Shown here in pieces: positions 47,623-59,235 of a DNA stretch of 64,000 bases. The notes beneath the pieces were generated by a model that saw only the letters and a program-made list of their open reading frames with translations, was not told where the DNA came from and made no database searches. This stretch comes from Gerris lacustris. Its lineage: Eukaryota > Arthropoda > Insecta > Hemiptera > Gerridae. Each line of letters begins with the position of its first letter. Positions within the stretch are counted from its first letter, which is position 1. The DNA lies in assembly GCA_951217055.1 (NCBI GenBank), contig OX578277.1, positions 100,567,511 through 100,631,510 on the forward strand, in the 5' to 3' direction. A program made the position numbers and the translations under genes.

Positions 47623-48300
47623 TTTGTAAGTAAGTACCTTTTATAGACACCCTGACTATCTATTTTTTTTTTTTTTAAATAAATAGAATGGTAGGTGTCC
47701 ATATCTATTTCTTTTAATATGATATTTAATTTGATGTGAAAATAGCACCTCTATTCTGATTTTATAATTTTAAAATTCATTCTGTAACTTTAAACATTTA
47801 CAAACACATGAGAACTCTAATCTTTTTTGTTTTCCCATATTAACTAGATAGAAATGACAGAATGACAACACATCTTTGAAATTTACTCTGACAAGATAAG
47901 TGACCTCTTTTAGATGGATTATATACCAGAATATAAATAGAAGAATAAGAATCTCTCTTAGTTTCTTATCTTAATTGTTACGAGACAGTGGCTAAAGAAT
48001 TTCAGAAGTTGATAACAATGGGATTTTTTTTTTATAATATGATATAAAGTAAATTCAATTTAAAGTGCAATTTTTTAAAGTAAATTCCCATTATTTTTTT
48101 ATTTATTGTAGTTGTTATACACACATATGTGTGTTTAAGTGTCGATAAATCAACGTAAGTAATGTAAAATTTATAAAGAAAAAGATTGACATGTAGGAGT
48201 TTTAAGAAATTACTCTTCACACCTGATTTTCTCTTATTATTTCTATTTTATTTTACTCAAGTGATCAAATGGGGCCACTTAAATAATTTATGTGAGTTTT

Positions 48301-49494
48301 AGCGAATTTTCGAAGAAAATTAAGCTATTGCAATGGCTTTAAAAAATGTTGTAATGCGAATTTTGAAACTTTTCTCCATGGAAATATGTTTTAGATCATT
48401 CTGGATCGATTCCTGAATTTTAATACTTTTTTTATGTATGCATATATGTATTTATTATGTATTTATATATGTAGGTATGTATAAATATGTGTCACTCCAG
48501 CAGTGGCGGATTAAGGGTGTCATCTAGGGGGTGGCGATCTGACCCTCCAAGGGGTTTCGGAAGTATGGAAAGCCCTAAGGAAAAGGGGGGAGGGAGTTCT
48601 CAGGATTCCTCCCCCCCCCCCCCCCCCCCCCGACTGCAGTACAATATCTTAACCGTAAGTCATAGGTGTCGTTAGCAGTTAATTATTGTATGGTGCATAA
48701 AGCGGGGGGTCCGGGGGAGGACAAATTTCAATTCAAATTTTTCCCCCGGAAAAATTTGAAAATATGACCTCTCAAAACAGCGCTTAAATGCATTTCTGAG
48801 CTAAAATTTGATTTTAATACTTAATCACAAAAGGGTCATTTTTGGCTCGATTAAGTATATGGTGTAGTTTGTTGGAAAACAAGTATGAACATGAACACAA
48901 GTACATTTTTAAAAAAAAATAAAATACATACTTAAAAGTATAGTTATTGTAACACAATAAAAGTTGTGCACCTAATCATTCCCTTTGTCTAAAATACCTA
49001 AAAAAAAAAAATTCGTTATTGAGAACGAAAATTTATCACAGTTTGATACCTTCGGTAAGCTCGGAAGCTAAAGGGGGATTTTTAATATTTTCGTTTTATA
49101 TATCTACGAGCCGTTAACCCCATGACAACGGACCTAATTTTATATTTAGAAAAAAATAGTTAAATTAAGTAAATTAATTTAGATAAGTTATTATATCTAT
49201 TTTAAGACCATCGAATCAAAGCAAATACTCGTACTTATTTTTATTGGAATAAATGCGGTTGATTCAGATTGGCAATAACAAACATTTTGCTAAAACTACG
49301 CATCTATAAATTAATTCATAAAATAAATGATCAGAATATGTGGATTTGTTTAAACGAATTAATCTATTATCGGCGTCTCTATTGAACATTTTGACATTTT
49401 GGCGTCCCGAAAAGTGTTTTCGGGAGACAAGTTCGGGATTTAAAGTCCAAAACTGAGACAACTCCGGGACGCCTGGCGTCGTCAGAAGTATATT

Positions 49495-49531
<37 letters not shown>

Positions 49532-50124
49532 GGATATATTGCGGGGCCGAGGGTCCTCCCTCGGAAAATTTTGAAAATATTACCTCTCTAAACAGCGCTT
49601 TTATGCATTTCTGATATGAAATTTGGTAGTCGTTGGAAAAAAGTATAATCAAGGGGGGGGCGGTCGCCACCCCCGCCCCCCCCTTTAATCCGCCACTGCA
49701 CTCCAGACGATACCTCACGCTAGGATGCACTTAAAAATCCAAACAAATTGTAAAATGTCAATAATATTAAAAGAAAGGATGAGTTCGTTGGCCAGAATTT
49801 TTGGAGTCCATTTAAAGGGTCAAATTTTGACCATTTAGGGTAAAAAATAAAAATACATTTTAAATAAAAATACATTTTACCCCCCTCTTATATGAAAATA
49901 TGACAAAAATGTACATAACAACAATTATTACTGTACTCTTAAAGAGCTTTTCAACGACATGCATCTTGAAGGGTAAATACTTAACTTTTGTACCCCGTAC
50001 TCCTGTGTACCAATTTTGTTTTTCCCCCATCCAAATTCTAAACCAAAATTTTCCTATATTATCATAGACCAATAATACACAGATTTCTTTGAAAATTCGC
50101 TCATTATGTCATGGTGCATGACTG
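48301..50124 (+). mobile_element. Helentron-like repeat with microsatellite core, copy 2
   Basis: AGCGAATTTTCGAAGAAA at the left and TTTCTTTGAAAATTCGCT at the right, then the GTCATGGTGCATGAC hairpin and CTGA before T. The microsatellite core is short here (ATGTATTTATATATGTAGG) and a 1.2-kb hAT element is inserted beside it. Confidence 0.7.
48501..49698. mobile_element. hAT element, non-autonomous (TSD CACTCCAG)
   Basis: Ends CAGTGGCGGATTAAGGG and its complement with one extra A, flanked by CACTCCAG at 48493-48500 and 49699-49706. The CAGTGGCGGA end is a familiar hAT terminus. It carries a C-run (about 48609-48631) and a long G-run (about 49498-49530), plus inner repeats TTTTGAAAATATnACCTCTC / AACAGCGCTT in both halves. 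No transposase. Confidence 0.9.
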
Positions 50125-50639
50125 ATCTTATTTATATTTTAAATAATTTTTTTCTTCGGAAATTTACTAAAAACTTGATTTTAACATTTTAAAATACCGC
50201 GAGATGATTACCGAGAGCTATTTTCATTTTAATGTTTCTTTAAAGGCTTGCCTGCCTTCTACAAATTATTGAAATCAGATGCATTACTATATTCCTCTTG
50301 AAGATAAGATTAATTTTAAAGCTTCCTATAGACACAGGAGGGTATTAAAAAAAATCTTAATTATCTATATATAATTATGTTTTTTCCTCTTAGAAATACC
50401 TAAATATCATTTAAAAAAACCCTAAAATCTTTTGTACAATGCGCGCACGAGCATAAAATTATCCCCGAATTTTGGGAGTAGGTATATATAAATTTTTAAT
50501 TCTCCTTAAATTTCAATCCTAAATTTAGCCTACGTAATACGCGAGATCATATAATATTTTACGGTAATTAAAACAACTAAAATAACATTCCCTCCTTGAT
50601 TCCCTCTTTCTCCTAATGGCAGGTTATTTTAGGCCACTG

Positions 50640-51960
50640 GTTACATGAAGACACTGTACAGAAGTACTTATTCGCTATGTAGAAGTACTTGTTTGCTATG
50701 TATTGGAGAGTTGTCAAAGAAGTACTAAGAAATTTGTCTCAGAAGTTCTAATCAACTAAGAAGTTGTAAAACTTTTTTTAATGATTTTTATCCCCCCTAA
50801 TAATTTTATTGTTTTTAATCAAATCTAGGGAGGATTGTAGAATAAGTCTATCTTTAGTTTTAGAGTAGTTTATTTTATAGTCATTGTGTCATTAGGTCTT
50901 GATTTAGTTTTTTTGTTTTCACATTTTCTATGGGTAACCCTGAGGGGGTTATAATAGCTAAAGAAGTTTTTGTTGAGTCAGAAGGACAGTGAGTTGTGTC
51001 AGAGAGCTGTCGGCAAGAAACTACCTCCTTGCATAGTTTTAAGTTTAGTGCTGTTCTCACCTACGGTGGATTAAGAAGGAGCCGAACTTCCCGGATTGTG
51101 GAAACCATCAGTGTTTCGTATGTCTCCGCTATTGCTGCCCTAAAACTACGCAGCGTAGCCAACAGACGGTTAAGCTAGAGACACTGCAATCATCAGTCAT
51201 CAACTTTTGAGGTTCTAAAATTATACTTCTAACTTCCCTCTGATTTACCCCCTCTTCTGCTGTGGTGAGTATCCTGAGAGCAGGCGGAGGGTTTAACCAG
51301 CTTCTGGCTTGAACCCCTTCACCCTATAGACATCCCGGGAACTGACCTGAAGCCCCCTTCATATTTAATTATTATTATATAATTATTTTACTTGTAAAGC
51401 TTTATTTTATTTTATGATTTTAATTATTTATAGTTCCACCCAGTTACTTAATAACGTAGGCCGGTGGATGACCACCGCTAGGAGTTATTTGTACTGGGGC
51501 CCCATAGGAAGCGCTATAAAAATATAATATACATATTTATCATTAAGCAGTCACAGATTAAGTTAATTAATTGTTACAAGAATTATTATTATTATTTTAT
51601 TTCATTTACATTTACTTTTGTTTCTTTGTGACTGCACAATATTATTTTCTTTGCCGACTGGAGAGTGAACAAAGCCTGTTTACCCAGAGTTCAATAAAAG
51701 TGTTTTTGTTAAATATTTTGTTTTTTTTAGGGGCTTTAATAAGTTCTGCGATTCTCTCAATTTATCTTTAAAACTGGTTTCCCCGTTCCCCAGTTTTTCC
51801 TACACCTCCCTTCTCTATTAAGCCACTAGGTGGTTTAATGGGTTTTTATATTTAATTTTTTACTTTCTTTTATTTCCTGATTTATTCTTTCATCCTCCTT
51901 GTTCTTACCCTTTTGAACAGGGTGGCGCCCAAATTCCCTCAGAGTTATACCTCAGACGGA
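50640..51960 (+). mobile_element. Possible LTR retroelement remnant
   Basis: GGTGGCGCCCAAATTCCC at 51941-51958 resembles a tRNA primer-binding site just after ...TTTGAACA, an LTR-like CA end. Upstream lie a TATAAAAATA (51515) and an AATAAA with GTGTTTTTG after it (51692), in the order expected of U3-R-U5. The left edge and a second LTR were not found, and no gag or pol frame follows. Confidence 0.3.
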
Positions 51961-52002
51961 TTTACTCCTCCCTACTGCCGACTGAGTTGGGAAATAGTTA
52001 TT

Positions 52003-52163
52003 TATGTAACTAGGCAGCAAAATGGAATTTTGCTGACAAGTTTTTAAGTTTTAGTTCCGAGCCAAAGGCGAGGATAGGCTAAACAAATTTACTGCAGAGG
52101 CGAAGCCGAGGCAGGCAAATGTTAAACGAATCAGGAATGTTTCCTTTGCTGCATAGTTACATA
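52003..52163. mobile_element. 161-bp MITE-like inverted repeat
   Basis: TATGTAACTAGGCAGCAAA and its complement (one mismatch) bound a core with GAGCCAAAGGCGAGG / GAGGCGAAGCCGAGG repeats. Confidence 0.65.
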
Positions 52164-52814
52164 CAATATTTTATCTATTAACGGCAGAAAAAATACACTA
52201 ATTATTATAATCCTTTTTTAATATATAAAAGATTTAAAGAAATTTAATTTGTAAAAAAACGAAAGTTTGAGTCATTAAGAAATCAAAACAAAGGCAAAAC
52301 AATTCAGGGTAACCACTTTTTTTTTATTAAAAACTGTTATTTATCTCAATTTTTAGTGATTTTTTAAAAATAATTTTTGTATAATAGTAAAATTTGTTTG
52401 TCGCTATAATTATTTAAGTTATTTTCAAAAAATATATAACTATTTAGCAGAATATTACGCTTAAATATATAAAAATAAACAACGTGATAGTGTTTATAAC
52501 CTGCGATAAAGTAACCTTTTTTTAGTAAAATTTTCTTACAATGTGACAGCCTGTTTGTTATTTTGCTTTGACACTTTGAACTTTTGCTGACACTTTGATA
52601 TTTGGCTGACACTTTATTCAAAAGAATCAAGAAAAATGACATTTTGCAGTACAACAATGCTTAATTTTGCTGCCGTGAGTAGATCAAATATTTTACTCAA
52701 TTAGCCATGTCTTTGTTTATTAAGGCTATAAAGTATATGCACCATTTTATCCCCTATATAAAGGGATATACTTATATACTTATAAGGGAGATAAAAATAC
52801 TCCTTGCGAGAAGA

Positions 52815-52818
<4 letters not shown>

Positions 52819-52891
<73 letters not shown>
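52819..52891 (+). repeat. (TA)n microsatellite beside the SLC5 acceptor
   Basis: About 70 bp of nearly pure TA, broken once by a G, ending some 20 bp before the TTTTACAG acceptor of the first coding exon. It occupies the place where a branch point would be sought. Confidence 0.9.
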
Positions 52892-52939
52892 TTATTTATT
52901 TATTTTACAGGTACTCCACAAGAATAAGTTGTTACTGCG

Positions 52940-53118
52940 ATGGGAACAGTTAAATTCGACTGGTTTGAATACATAGTATTCGGAGTAATGCTTCTCTTAT
53001 CTACCACTATTGGAGTGTTCTTCTGTTGCTATAAAGGTGGTCAGCACACAGTATCTGAATATTATTTGGGTAACAAAGAGCTGTCTGTATTCCCAGTTGC
53101 TATGTCACTCGTTTCAAG
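52940..53118 (+). CDS. SLC5 symporter exon 1 (residues 1-59, part of 60)
   Basis: Starts with ATG at 52940 and encodes a short cytosolic or periplasmic-side tail, a first membrane helix (about 10-32), then the loop YKGGQHTVSEYYLGNKELS and the start of the next helix, FPVAMSLVS. The loop and 'FPVAMSL' block are strongly family-like. Donor TCAAG|GTTGGT is at 53118/53119, phase 2. An acceptor (TTTTACAG) at 52903-52910, 29 nt before the ATG, suggests a spliced non-coding 5' exon; in-frame sequence between that acceptor and the ATG has a stop, supporting the chosen start. Confidence 0.88.
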
Positions 53119-53226
53119 GTTGGTAAATGGTTGCTAACTTAACTCTTTTTAATACCATCTGTGTGCTATACATTTTTAATTAGAAAAAAACTATTTAATA
53201 ACTAAATAGTATATTATGTTACTAAG

Positions 53227-53324
53227 CTGTGAAGTGAGTTTTTTCTCTACCGCGGCAATTATATTTGCTGTCTCGCTTAGCTTGACAGTAAATATTGCCA
53301 AGGTATAGAAAAAACACTTCACAG
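53227..53324. repeat. 98-bp foldback in SLC5 intron 1
   Basis: CTGTGAAGTG...TTTTTTCT and GGCAAT...CTGTC pair with the right half around a centre near 53280. Confidence 0.75.
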
Positions 53325-54861
53325 TCGTGTAGCATATGCTATTTTCTCCGAGGTAGCAGACAATGAAAAAAACATTAAATATTAATCAATATAATTATTA
53401 CAAATATTAGTCCATACTTAAGATTTTGAGAAAAAGAAACCTTAAAGGGGTTGCCCTATAAGAAAAGATAAAACGCATTGAAATCTAGTGGATTTTTATT
53501 GTACTAAGAAGCATGTCTACTTGATTGCAGCGCTATAAAAACAGCACTTTTGATAACTACTACTAGGATGTAAAAAAGTTTTATCGCCCTCCACATTTAA
53601 ACATTCCTATCCTGAGCGGCCGGTAAAGTTCCATTTTACAGCCATGGGGCCTGTAAAAATGCATGCTTTATCTTTACAGGGCCGCTAGTAGTTCGAGAAG
53701 TGGCCGCTTCCTGGCCGGACCGTGGAGTGCAGGAAGCGCTAGTAGTTCTCAGCGTCAGCTGTTCAATTAGTAACAATCAATATTTTTATAACTAGGAGTA
53801 ATGAAAAGATTTTTTAAGTCCACGTAATGAAAAAATGGATTGTAGCAATTGCTTTTTGGCTCTTTAGTTACTATTTCACAGCCTACCACGAAAAATAAAA
53901 AAAAAAATTTGCTATCCATTTTAAGGTACTCAAAAAGAGAAATAGGTACATCTTTAGATTGTTACTCCCCAATGTTTTTTTAGAATATAAAAATGACTTT
54001 GACTAAAATTTAGATAGTCACTAAATAACTAATAAAGTAATAAGACAAAAGACATTTTTAGTCCAATGTACTTTGGGATAAAGGAATATCACACTTCTGT
54101 TTTTATAAGGGGAGTAACAGTCTAAAGAAAAAACACTTGTACGCCTTCTTTAGATTGTTACTTTCCTCTTGGTTTTTTAAGGGTGGAGGAACAATCTAAA
54201 GCAGTGACGAGAAATCAGTAACTCTAAAATTTTAAGATGTTAATTTAGATGTTCTAATTTAGATGTGTACCTTGTAGAGGTTTACTGAGTCCAACAGACG
54301 AACTTTGCCGACCACATATTCTTGGAAAAAAACTTAACTCACACAAAATTCTAGCTTGACGTTAGTCAGTTACTTTTAAGTAAGCTATCTCCAGAACTAA
54401 TAACAGAATATATAATATTAACAACAAACGAATAACAACAGTGATGAATTAAACAGAAACCTCATCGAAATTAGAACTAAAATAAAAAAATATTTTTGCT
54501 AACCATTATAAGGTATGCAGGATAAGAAATCTGTAACTTTTGTTTTCATTTTCAAACACTACAGCGTCAAAAGCTTAAAACAAAATAGCGTAAATCTATA
54601 ATCTTATGCCGAGCTCATAAAACATGTCACATACATTATTTATAATATTTATCGTTGGGTTCTCAAATTAAAATATATTGAGTATCATATCTCTTTATTT
54701 AATCTCAAAGGTACCACATTTATCTCCCACCGTAATGCCTTACATACTATAAACAGTAAATTATTTTAAAAATTGGACTTTGAGGTACACTATTATACTT
54801 TAATTTCTTCTTTTTTCAATTAAATTTAAAAATAAAGTTTAAATTGATTATATTATTCCAG
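53325..54861. other. SLC5 intron 1, mostly without features
   Basis: Contains a GC-richer patch at 53600-53770 with GCGGCC/GGCCGC and GCTAGTAGTTC twice, probably a degraded repeat, and an inverted relative (about 54265-54370) of 17240-17330. Confidence 0.5.
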
Positions 54862-55021
54862 TTTCATATCGGGGGTAACGTTGCTTGGATTACCGTCTGA
54901 AATTTACACTCATGGAGCTCAGATAGTTTTAGCAAATGTCGGTGAAGTAATTATTTTCTTAATTAACGTCACCATGTATCAACCAGTTTTCTACAATTTA
55001 CAACTCATTTCATTGTATGAG
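54862..55021 (+). CDS. SLC5 symporter exon 2 (residues 61-113)
   Basis: Acceptor TTCCAG|TTTCAT completes Ser60. It encodes FISGVTLLGLPSEIYTHGAQ, a strongly conserved SLC5 block around the second helix, then a third membrane helix rich in V, I and N ending in ..NLQLISLYE. Donor is GAG|GTATTT at 55021/55022, phase 0. Before it lies a 1.7-kb intron with a small foldback and a GC-rich patch. Confidence 0.9.
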
Positions 55022-55320
55022 GTATTTATTTAAAATACTTTTTCTCGTTAAATTTGGTTTCTATGTGTTAATGATTTCTCTAAATTTAATTAATAAGAGT
55101 TTTAGGCTTGTATATGTTGTCTGAAAAATATGCATAATGCATTTTAAGTTAGCAGAACTAAAAAAGCCCATGGCGTTCGAAAGGAAGAGCAAAAACCTTA
55201 GTAACCCCGCTCGATCTTGGACTCATTTTTCTTAACCATATTAATGCAAATATAAGCTTAATATAAGAACTTATCATCAAATACCTGCGTTTACTTTGTA
55301 GATTAATGCATTGTTTTTAG

Positions 55321-55386
55321 TATTTGGAGATGAGATTTGATCACAGAGTGAGAGTGTTAGCTTCCGCCATTTTTACCATCGCTTGG
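55321..55386 (+). CDS. SLC5 symporter exon 3 (residues 114-135)
   Basis: A 66-nt exon flanked by TTTTTAG and GTAAGT, phase 0 on both sides. It encodes YLEMRFDHRVRVLASAIF and TIAW. The YLE.RF...R.LAS pattern is the conserved cytoplasmic loop and helix start of SLC5 members. Confidence 0.9.
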
Positions 55387-55734
55387 GTAAGTTAACAAAT
55401 GTAATTAACTTATAATAATTTTAAATTAATATTGAATTTATAGATTTTGAAAAAGTACATGATACTTTTACCTATTTTAATAGTTAAAATTTATTCCTTT
55501 ATTTGATCGAGACTCAGTGTAACTTTTCAATTCAAAATGAATGTATAGGTGGCAAAAACAAATTGGCCAACTTAAGCTTTTCGCCCACTAGACAGGCCCG
55601 TAATAGCTAAATCGGACAGGAAGGTTACTAGTAACTTCCAGTTAGCAGATTCCAGATTGTAGTAATAGATTCCAGCAGTGGAATTAAGTTCAGGGCCCAC
55701 GTGAGCCGTTTGAATGTATCAAACTTAAAGGCTA

Positions 55735-55830
55735 ATTTCCAAGTCGTGTACCTCAAGGATCAGTACTTGGTTCAATACTTTTTCTTTTGTATTCTAATGA
55801 TTTTTATTCTATCCCTATTGAAAAATATCA
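55735..55830 (+). pseudogene. LINE reverse-transcriptase fragment in SLC5 intron 3
   Basis: One frame reads RVPQGSVLGSILFLLYSNDF, the conserved RT motif of Jockey/CR1-type LINEs; a stop lies just upstream. Different from the LINE at 24803-27799, which has QGETLSPQLF at this place. Confidence 0.75.
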
Positions 55831-55914
55831 GCTTTAAGAATACCTTTTAATTAATACATACTCATAAATATTTCATTTATTAGCCAAATGTAATTATTAT
55901 CTCCTCTTTTTCAG

Positions 55915-55966
55915 ATTTTATACATGCCTATAGTAATTTATAGCGCTGCGTTGGCATTTAACTATG
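55915..55966 (+). CDS. SLC5 symporter exon 4 (residues 136-152, part of 153)
   Basis: A 52-nt exon after CTTTTTCAG encoding ILYMPIVIYSAALAFNY, a helix matching the family pattern ..LY..IVIYAPALA.N. Donor is TATG|GTAAAC, phase 1. Confidence 0.85.
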
Positions 55967-56618
55967 GTAAACATTAAATTTCAATAATAAATAGCATATA
56001 ATATTTTTTAATTAAAAAAAAAAGAAAAAAAAAAAATGAATATTATTTATTTAAAATGTTGTCTATAGTCTATAATATATAAACCCATAATATAATATTA
56101 CTTTAATAATTTGTATGTTATAATTCGAAAATTATTATTGAACGAGCGTAGTGAGTTCTTCATTTCAGAGTCTTGGACTTTGAAAAGTTTCTGTGTTTGT
56201 TTGTCTAACGATAAGTGTTACAATATTGTTACAAAATTTTCATATTATAATAGGATTTTGAAAAAAATAATAAAAATAAGGCTGACATGAAGGTATTAAA
56301 ACTTTTTTTATTTTGGCTTATATGGTATGTTACATCATTTTAAAGCACTTTTCAGGTAAATTAATAATATGTAAGTTTTTCCTTTAAAAAGTTTCCATAT
56401 TATAGGTAGCCATGGCACATACAAGAGCAAAACGCAAATTCTTTTACGCAAATTGTTTATGTGCTGCATCACTAGTCGTTATACATTTTAGTGATATAAC
56501 ACTTAAATTATTATTATTAAGACAACACTTCTTCATTATCACGAACCTATTTTATATTTTAGATAAACTAAAACTAAAGATCAATTTTGCTAAAATACAA
56601 CTAATATTGTTTAATCAG

Positions 56619-56686
56619 TTTCAGAGGTGAATTTACACATAATCTCGCCGCTTATTTGCCTCGTATGTATCTTCTATACAACTGTG
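56619..56686 (+). CDS. SLC5 symporter exon 5 (residues 154-175)
   Basis: Encodes SEVNLHIISPLICLVCIF and YTTV, continuing directly into GGLKAVVW of the next exon. Two in-frame acceptors lie 6 nt apart (CAG at 56616-56618 and at 56622-56624). The upstream one is chosen because it gives N-Y-V-S-E-V-N, the same spacing as the usual A-L-A-x-N-x-V-T-G-x-N; the downstream one drops two residues. Donor is GTG|GTACGT at 56686/56687, phase 0. Confidence 0.82.
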
Positions 56687-57082
56687 GTACGTTTTACATA
56701 ATAAATTAGTCTATGCTTAACCAACCTTTAAATATAATAATAATTATAATATATAATAAGCCGTTAAGGCCAGTAACGACAGGCTTGATTTTATACTTAG
56801 GAAAAGAACTAAAATTAGGTAAATTAATTTAGATAAGCTATTATATCTATTTGAAGACCTACAAATCAAAACAAACATTTATTTTTGTTGGAATTGTTGC
56901 CTTACCTTAGCAATAACAAATTATTTCGAGGTGAATCGTCTCCGTCGGGACACTACTCGATAATATAAATATAATGATAGTAGTAATAATAATTGTATTC
57001 ATTTAGTGTAGAATGTAAAAAAATACGTGCATAGGTATCAAATAAATAAATAAAAATTACAATTTCAATTATGTATTTTCAG

Positions 57083-57237
57083 GGAGGTCTAAAAGCAGTG
57101 GTGTGGGCGGATGCTTTACAAGGATCGATGATGCTTTTAGCCATCATTATTGTGGTCATCACTGGTGTTAATAAAGTGGGAGGAATTGGAGCTGTTTTCA
57201 CTGCCGCAAGTCAAGGAGGAAGACTGGAATTTTTTAA
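57083..57237 (+). CDS. SLC5 symporter exon 6 (residues 176-226, part of 227)
   Basis: Encodes GGLKAVVWADALQGSMMLLA, one of the best conserved SLC5 signatures, a membrane helix IIIVVITGV, and an extracellular-type loop rich in Gly (VNKVGGIGAVFTAASQGGRL). Acceptor TTTTCAG at 57082, donor TTTAA|GTAATA at 57237/57238, phase 2. Confidence 0.9.
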
Positions 57238-57297
57238 GTAATATTTCATTTATTTTTTAAAAAATTCATTAGCATTGCTACTCTTAACATAATATAC

Positions 57298-57696
57298 TTT
57301 TATCTCCAGTAGGGAGAAAAAGTTATGATTTTGAATTAGTTTAGAGGACAGGTCTTTTCATCCCTGAACTCAAGAAGTAGGGAAAAAAGTAAAAGTAGGG
57401 CGAAAAAGTAAATTAGGGCAAAAAAGTACAGATTGCAACTTAATTATTTTATAAATAGTAGAAAATGAATGGCAAATGTTGTTGAAATCAGGTTGGCGGC
57501 ACTGCGCTTTTTTGACCATGTTTATAATTGATTCATTGTTTATAACGAGTTTAATTCCAATTCTTATTTGTTTTTAATATTGAATCTCTTATATCTGCTA
57601 TTAAAAGTGCTAATATTTATTGTTATTTATTAAAATAATAAATATAAACTGTGCAATGGACGAAAATGTGTATTTTCTTCCTACTGGAGATAAAAT
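57298..57696. mobile_element. MITE-like inverted repeat in SLC5 intron 6
   Basis: TTTTATCTCCAGTAGGGAGA at the left and its near complement (57672-57696) bound about 400 bp without coding sequence. Confidence 0.55.
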
Positions 57697-58058
57697 ATTG
57701 TATGTACCTCGTGAGTAAAGTGCCATTATTCCCCTCGCGATAATTATCTCCGGTAGTAGCCTCGGGTGTATAAATATCGCGGTGAATAAAAATAAGTCAA
57801 GCATATATATATGAGGCAAAGATATATTTTTAAAATGAACATGGATATCTTCATTAAAATAATATATCTTTGCCTGTCAATACGAACATAGAAGAATGAC
57901 AATTCCAAGCAGAACTGACTGAAGTAACCACTAACGAATTGAAATTTAAATCTAAAATCTCGAATTTATATTTTAAAAAAAATTTAATTGCACTTCCTTT
58001 ACCGTATTTAGTTGAATGTGGGTTCAGAGCTGTCACAAATCTATTAACAAAAAAATCG

Positions 58059-58680
58059 CGGTCCGAGACAACTCAGACAAACTTTCTCAAATACGAGTTA
58101 TAATTAGTGAGCTTATAGTTTTCCATTTATTATACCTATCGTGTTTTCGTATAGGTACATTTAATTATCATTGAACATTTCATCAAAATTTATCATAAAA
58201 TTAACTTCTCCTCGGCGGGGAATCGAACCCAGCCTCTCTCCTTCCGCGTTTATAGCTATTTTCTCAGGATTTAGATTTTTCCCAGGAAAACGGCTTATAT
58301 CATTAGGTTTGTATTTAAATGGACTACATTTTAGAATTTTTTAATCCTTATCGTCGGAACTGTTTTAGAGAAATCATTTTTGTTCACGTTTTTCCCAATT
58401 TTCGGTGGGTAGTAACCCCAAATTTGGAGCTATAATTCATTTCTCGATTTTGCCTCAGGGTATGATTTTTTTTTTTAACATGTACGCCAAATTTCGTCAG
58501 AATCGGCTCAGTAGTTTAGGCTCCACGCGTCTGTACACAGTACTGACGACAGACGACAGGAGACAACAGATTTTTTTTAAAAAGATCACTTTTTTTGATT
58601 CAGGGGACCCCAAAGCAAGCAAATCCATCAAAATCGAATTTTCGTGCCATCACAATACTTTCTCTTTATATGAGAAAGTA
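58059..58680 (+). mobile_element. Helentron-like repeat with B-box, copy 3
   Basis: In the orientation that puts the hairpin last: CGGTCCGAGACAACTCAGAC, AACTTTCTC, the complement of the B-box (GGGGAATCGAACCC, 58217-58230), then CAATACTTTCTC and the GAGAAAGT end. Opposite orientation to the two copies near Galpha. Confidence 0.7.
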
Positions 58681-59097
58681 AAAAGATACCTACAGCAAAC
58701 AGCTAATCGCAGAGATTTAAAAATAATACTGACAAAAATAGATCCGAGGAGTGATACATTGATAGCAGCACACCAGGTCATCCCTCTCATCAGGATTATT
58801 TTTAATGTTATTCAGAATTTTATTTTCATTTATCCTTCGTTGTATTAATTCTGTGATTTTAATAATAAATTTATTCGGTGTCTCATTTACATCTTTCTTG
58901 TTGGACGTATGAAGAAATTTAGATAGATATATATTTCTAATTGTTCACTTGAAGTTTAAAGAATGTAAATTTCAAAGTATTTTTTATTTTAGGCCATATA
59001 AGTTTGGGAACGACTGATATAACAATTATCTTGATCATGTAATACAAAATATCATGTGAAACATAAATAACATTAAATAATGTATTTGTGTGAGTAG

Positions 59098-59235
59098 TAT
59101 GGATCCAGATCCAACGCAGCGTCTGTCGTTTTGGTCTGCAAGCATTGGAATATTGTTTCTGTGGATAAGTGAGATAACCAGTCCAACAGTTACCCAGAGA
59201 TACCTCGCACTGCCATCTCTTCAGCATGCCAGAAA
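59098..59235 (+). CDS. SLC5 symporter exon 7 (residues 228-272); gene runs past the window
   Basis: Completes Asn227 and encodes MDPDPTQRLSFWSASIGILF, LWISEITSPTVTQRYLALPS and LQHARK. Known members have N/D-x-DP...R.SFW then helix and Q.QVQRYLS..S...A, which this mirrors. Acceptor GTGAGTAG at 59090-59097 has a weak pyrimidine tract; donor AGAAA|GTAAG at 59235/59236 is strong, phase 2. Reading forward to 64000 no next exon was recognised, so the gene is partial here. Confidence 0.85.

Larger units (their letters stand above)
52940..59235 (+). other. SLC5-family sodium:solute symporter gene, 5' part
   Basis: Seen: seven exons join in frame to 272 residues of a polytopic membrane protein with no internal stop. 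The order of segments matches the start of SLC5 transporters of the SMVT/SMCT-like branch: first membrane helix, SVFPVAMSLVSSFISGVTLLG, LPSEIYTHGAQ, a YLEMRFDHRVRVLAS loop, ILYMPIVIYSAALAFN, GGLKAVVWADALQ, then FWSASIGILFL and TQRYLALPSLQHARK. Known: these are LeuT-fold sodium-driven carriers of the plasma membrane, moving vitamins, monocarboxylates, iodide or related solutes. The substrate cannot be told here. The usual length is near 600 residues, so about half the protein should lie beyond position 64000. Confidence 0.88.

Noticed and set aside
51571..51771. Hydrophobic 66-residue open frame
   Set aside because: Composition follows from T-rich DNA; no signal or family match.
55743..55815. 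An extra SLC5 exon
   Set aside because: The readable frame is a reverse-transcriptase motif, and the neighbouring exons already join in frame.
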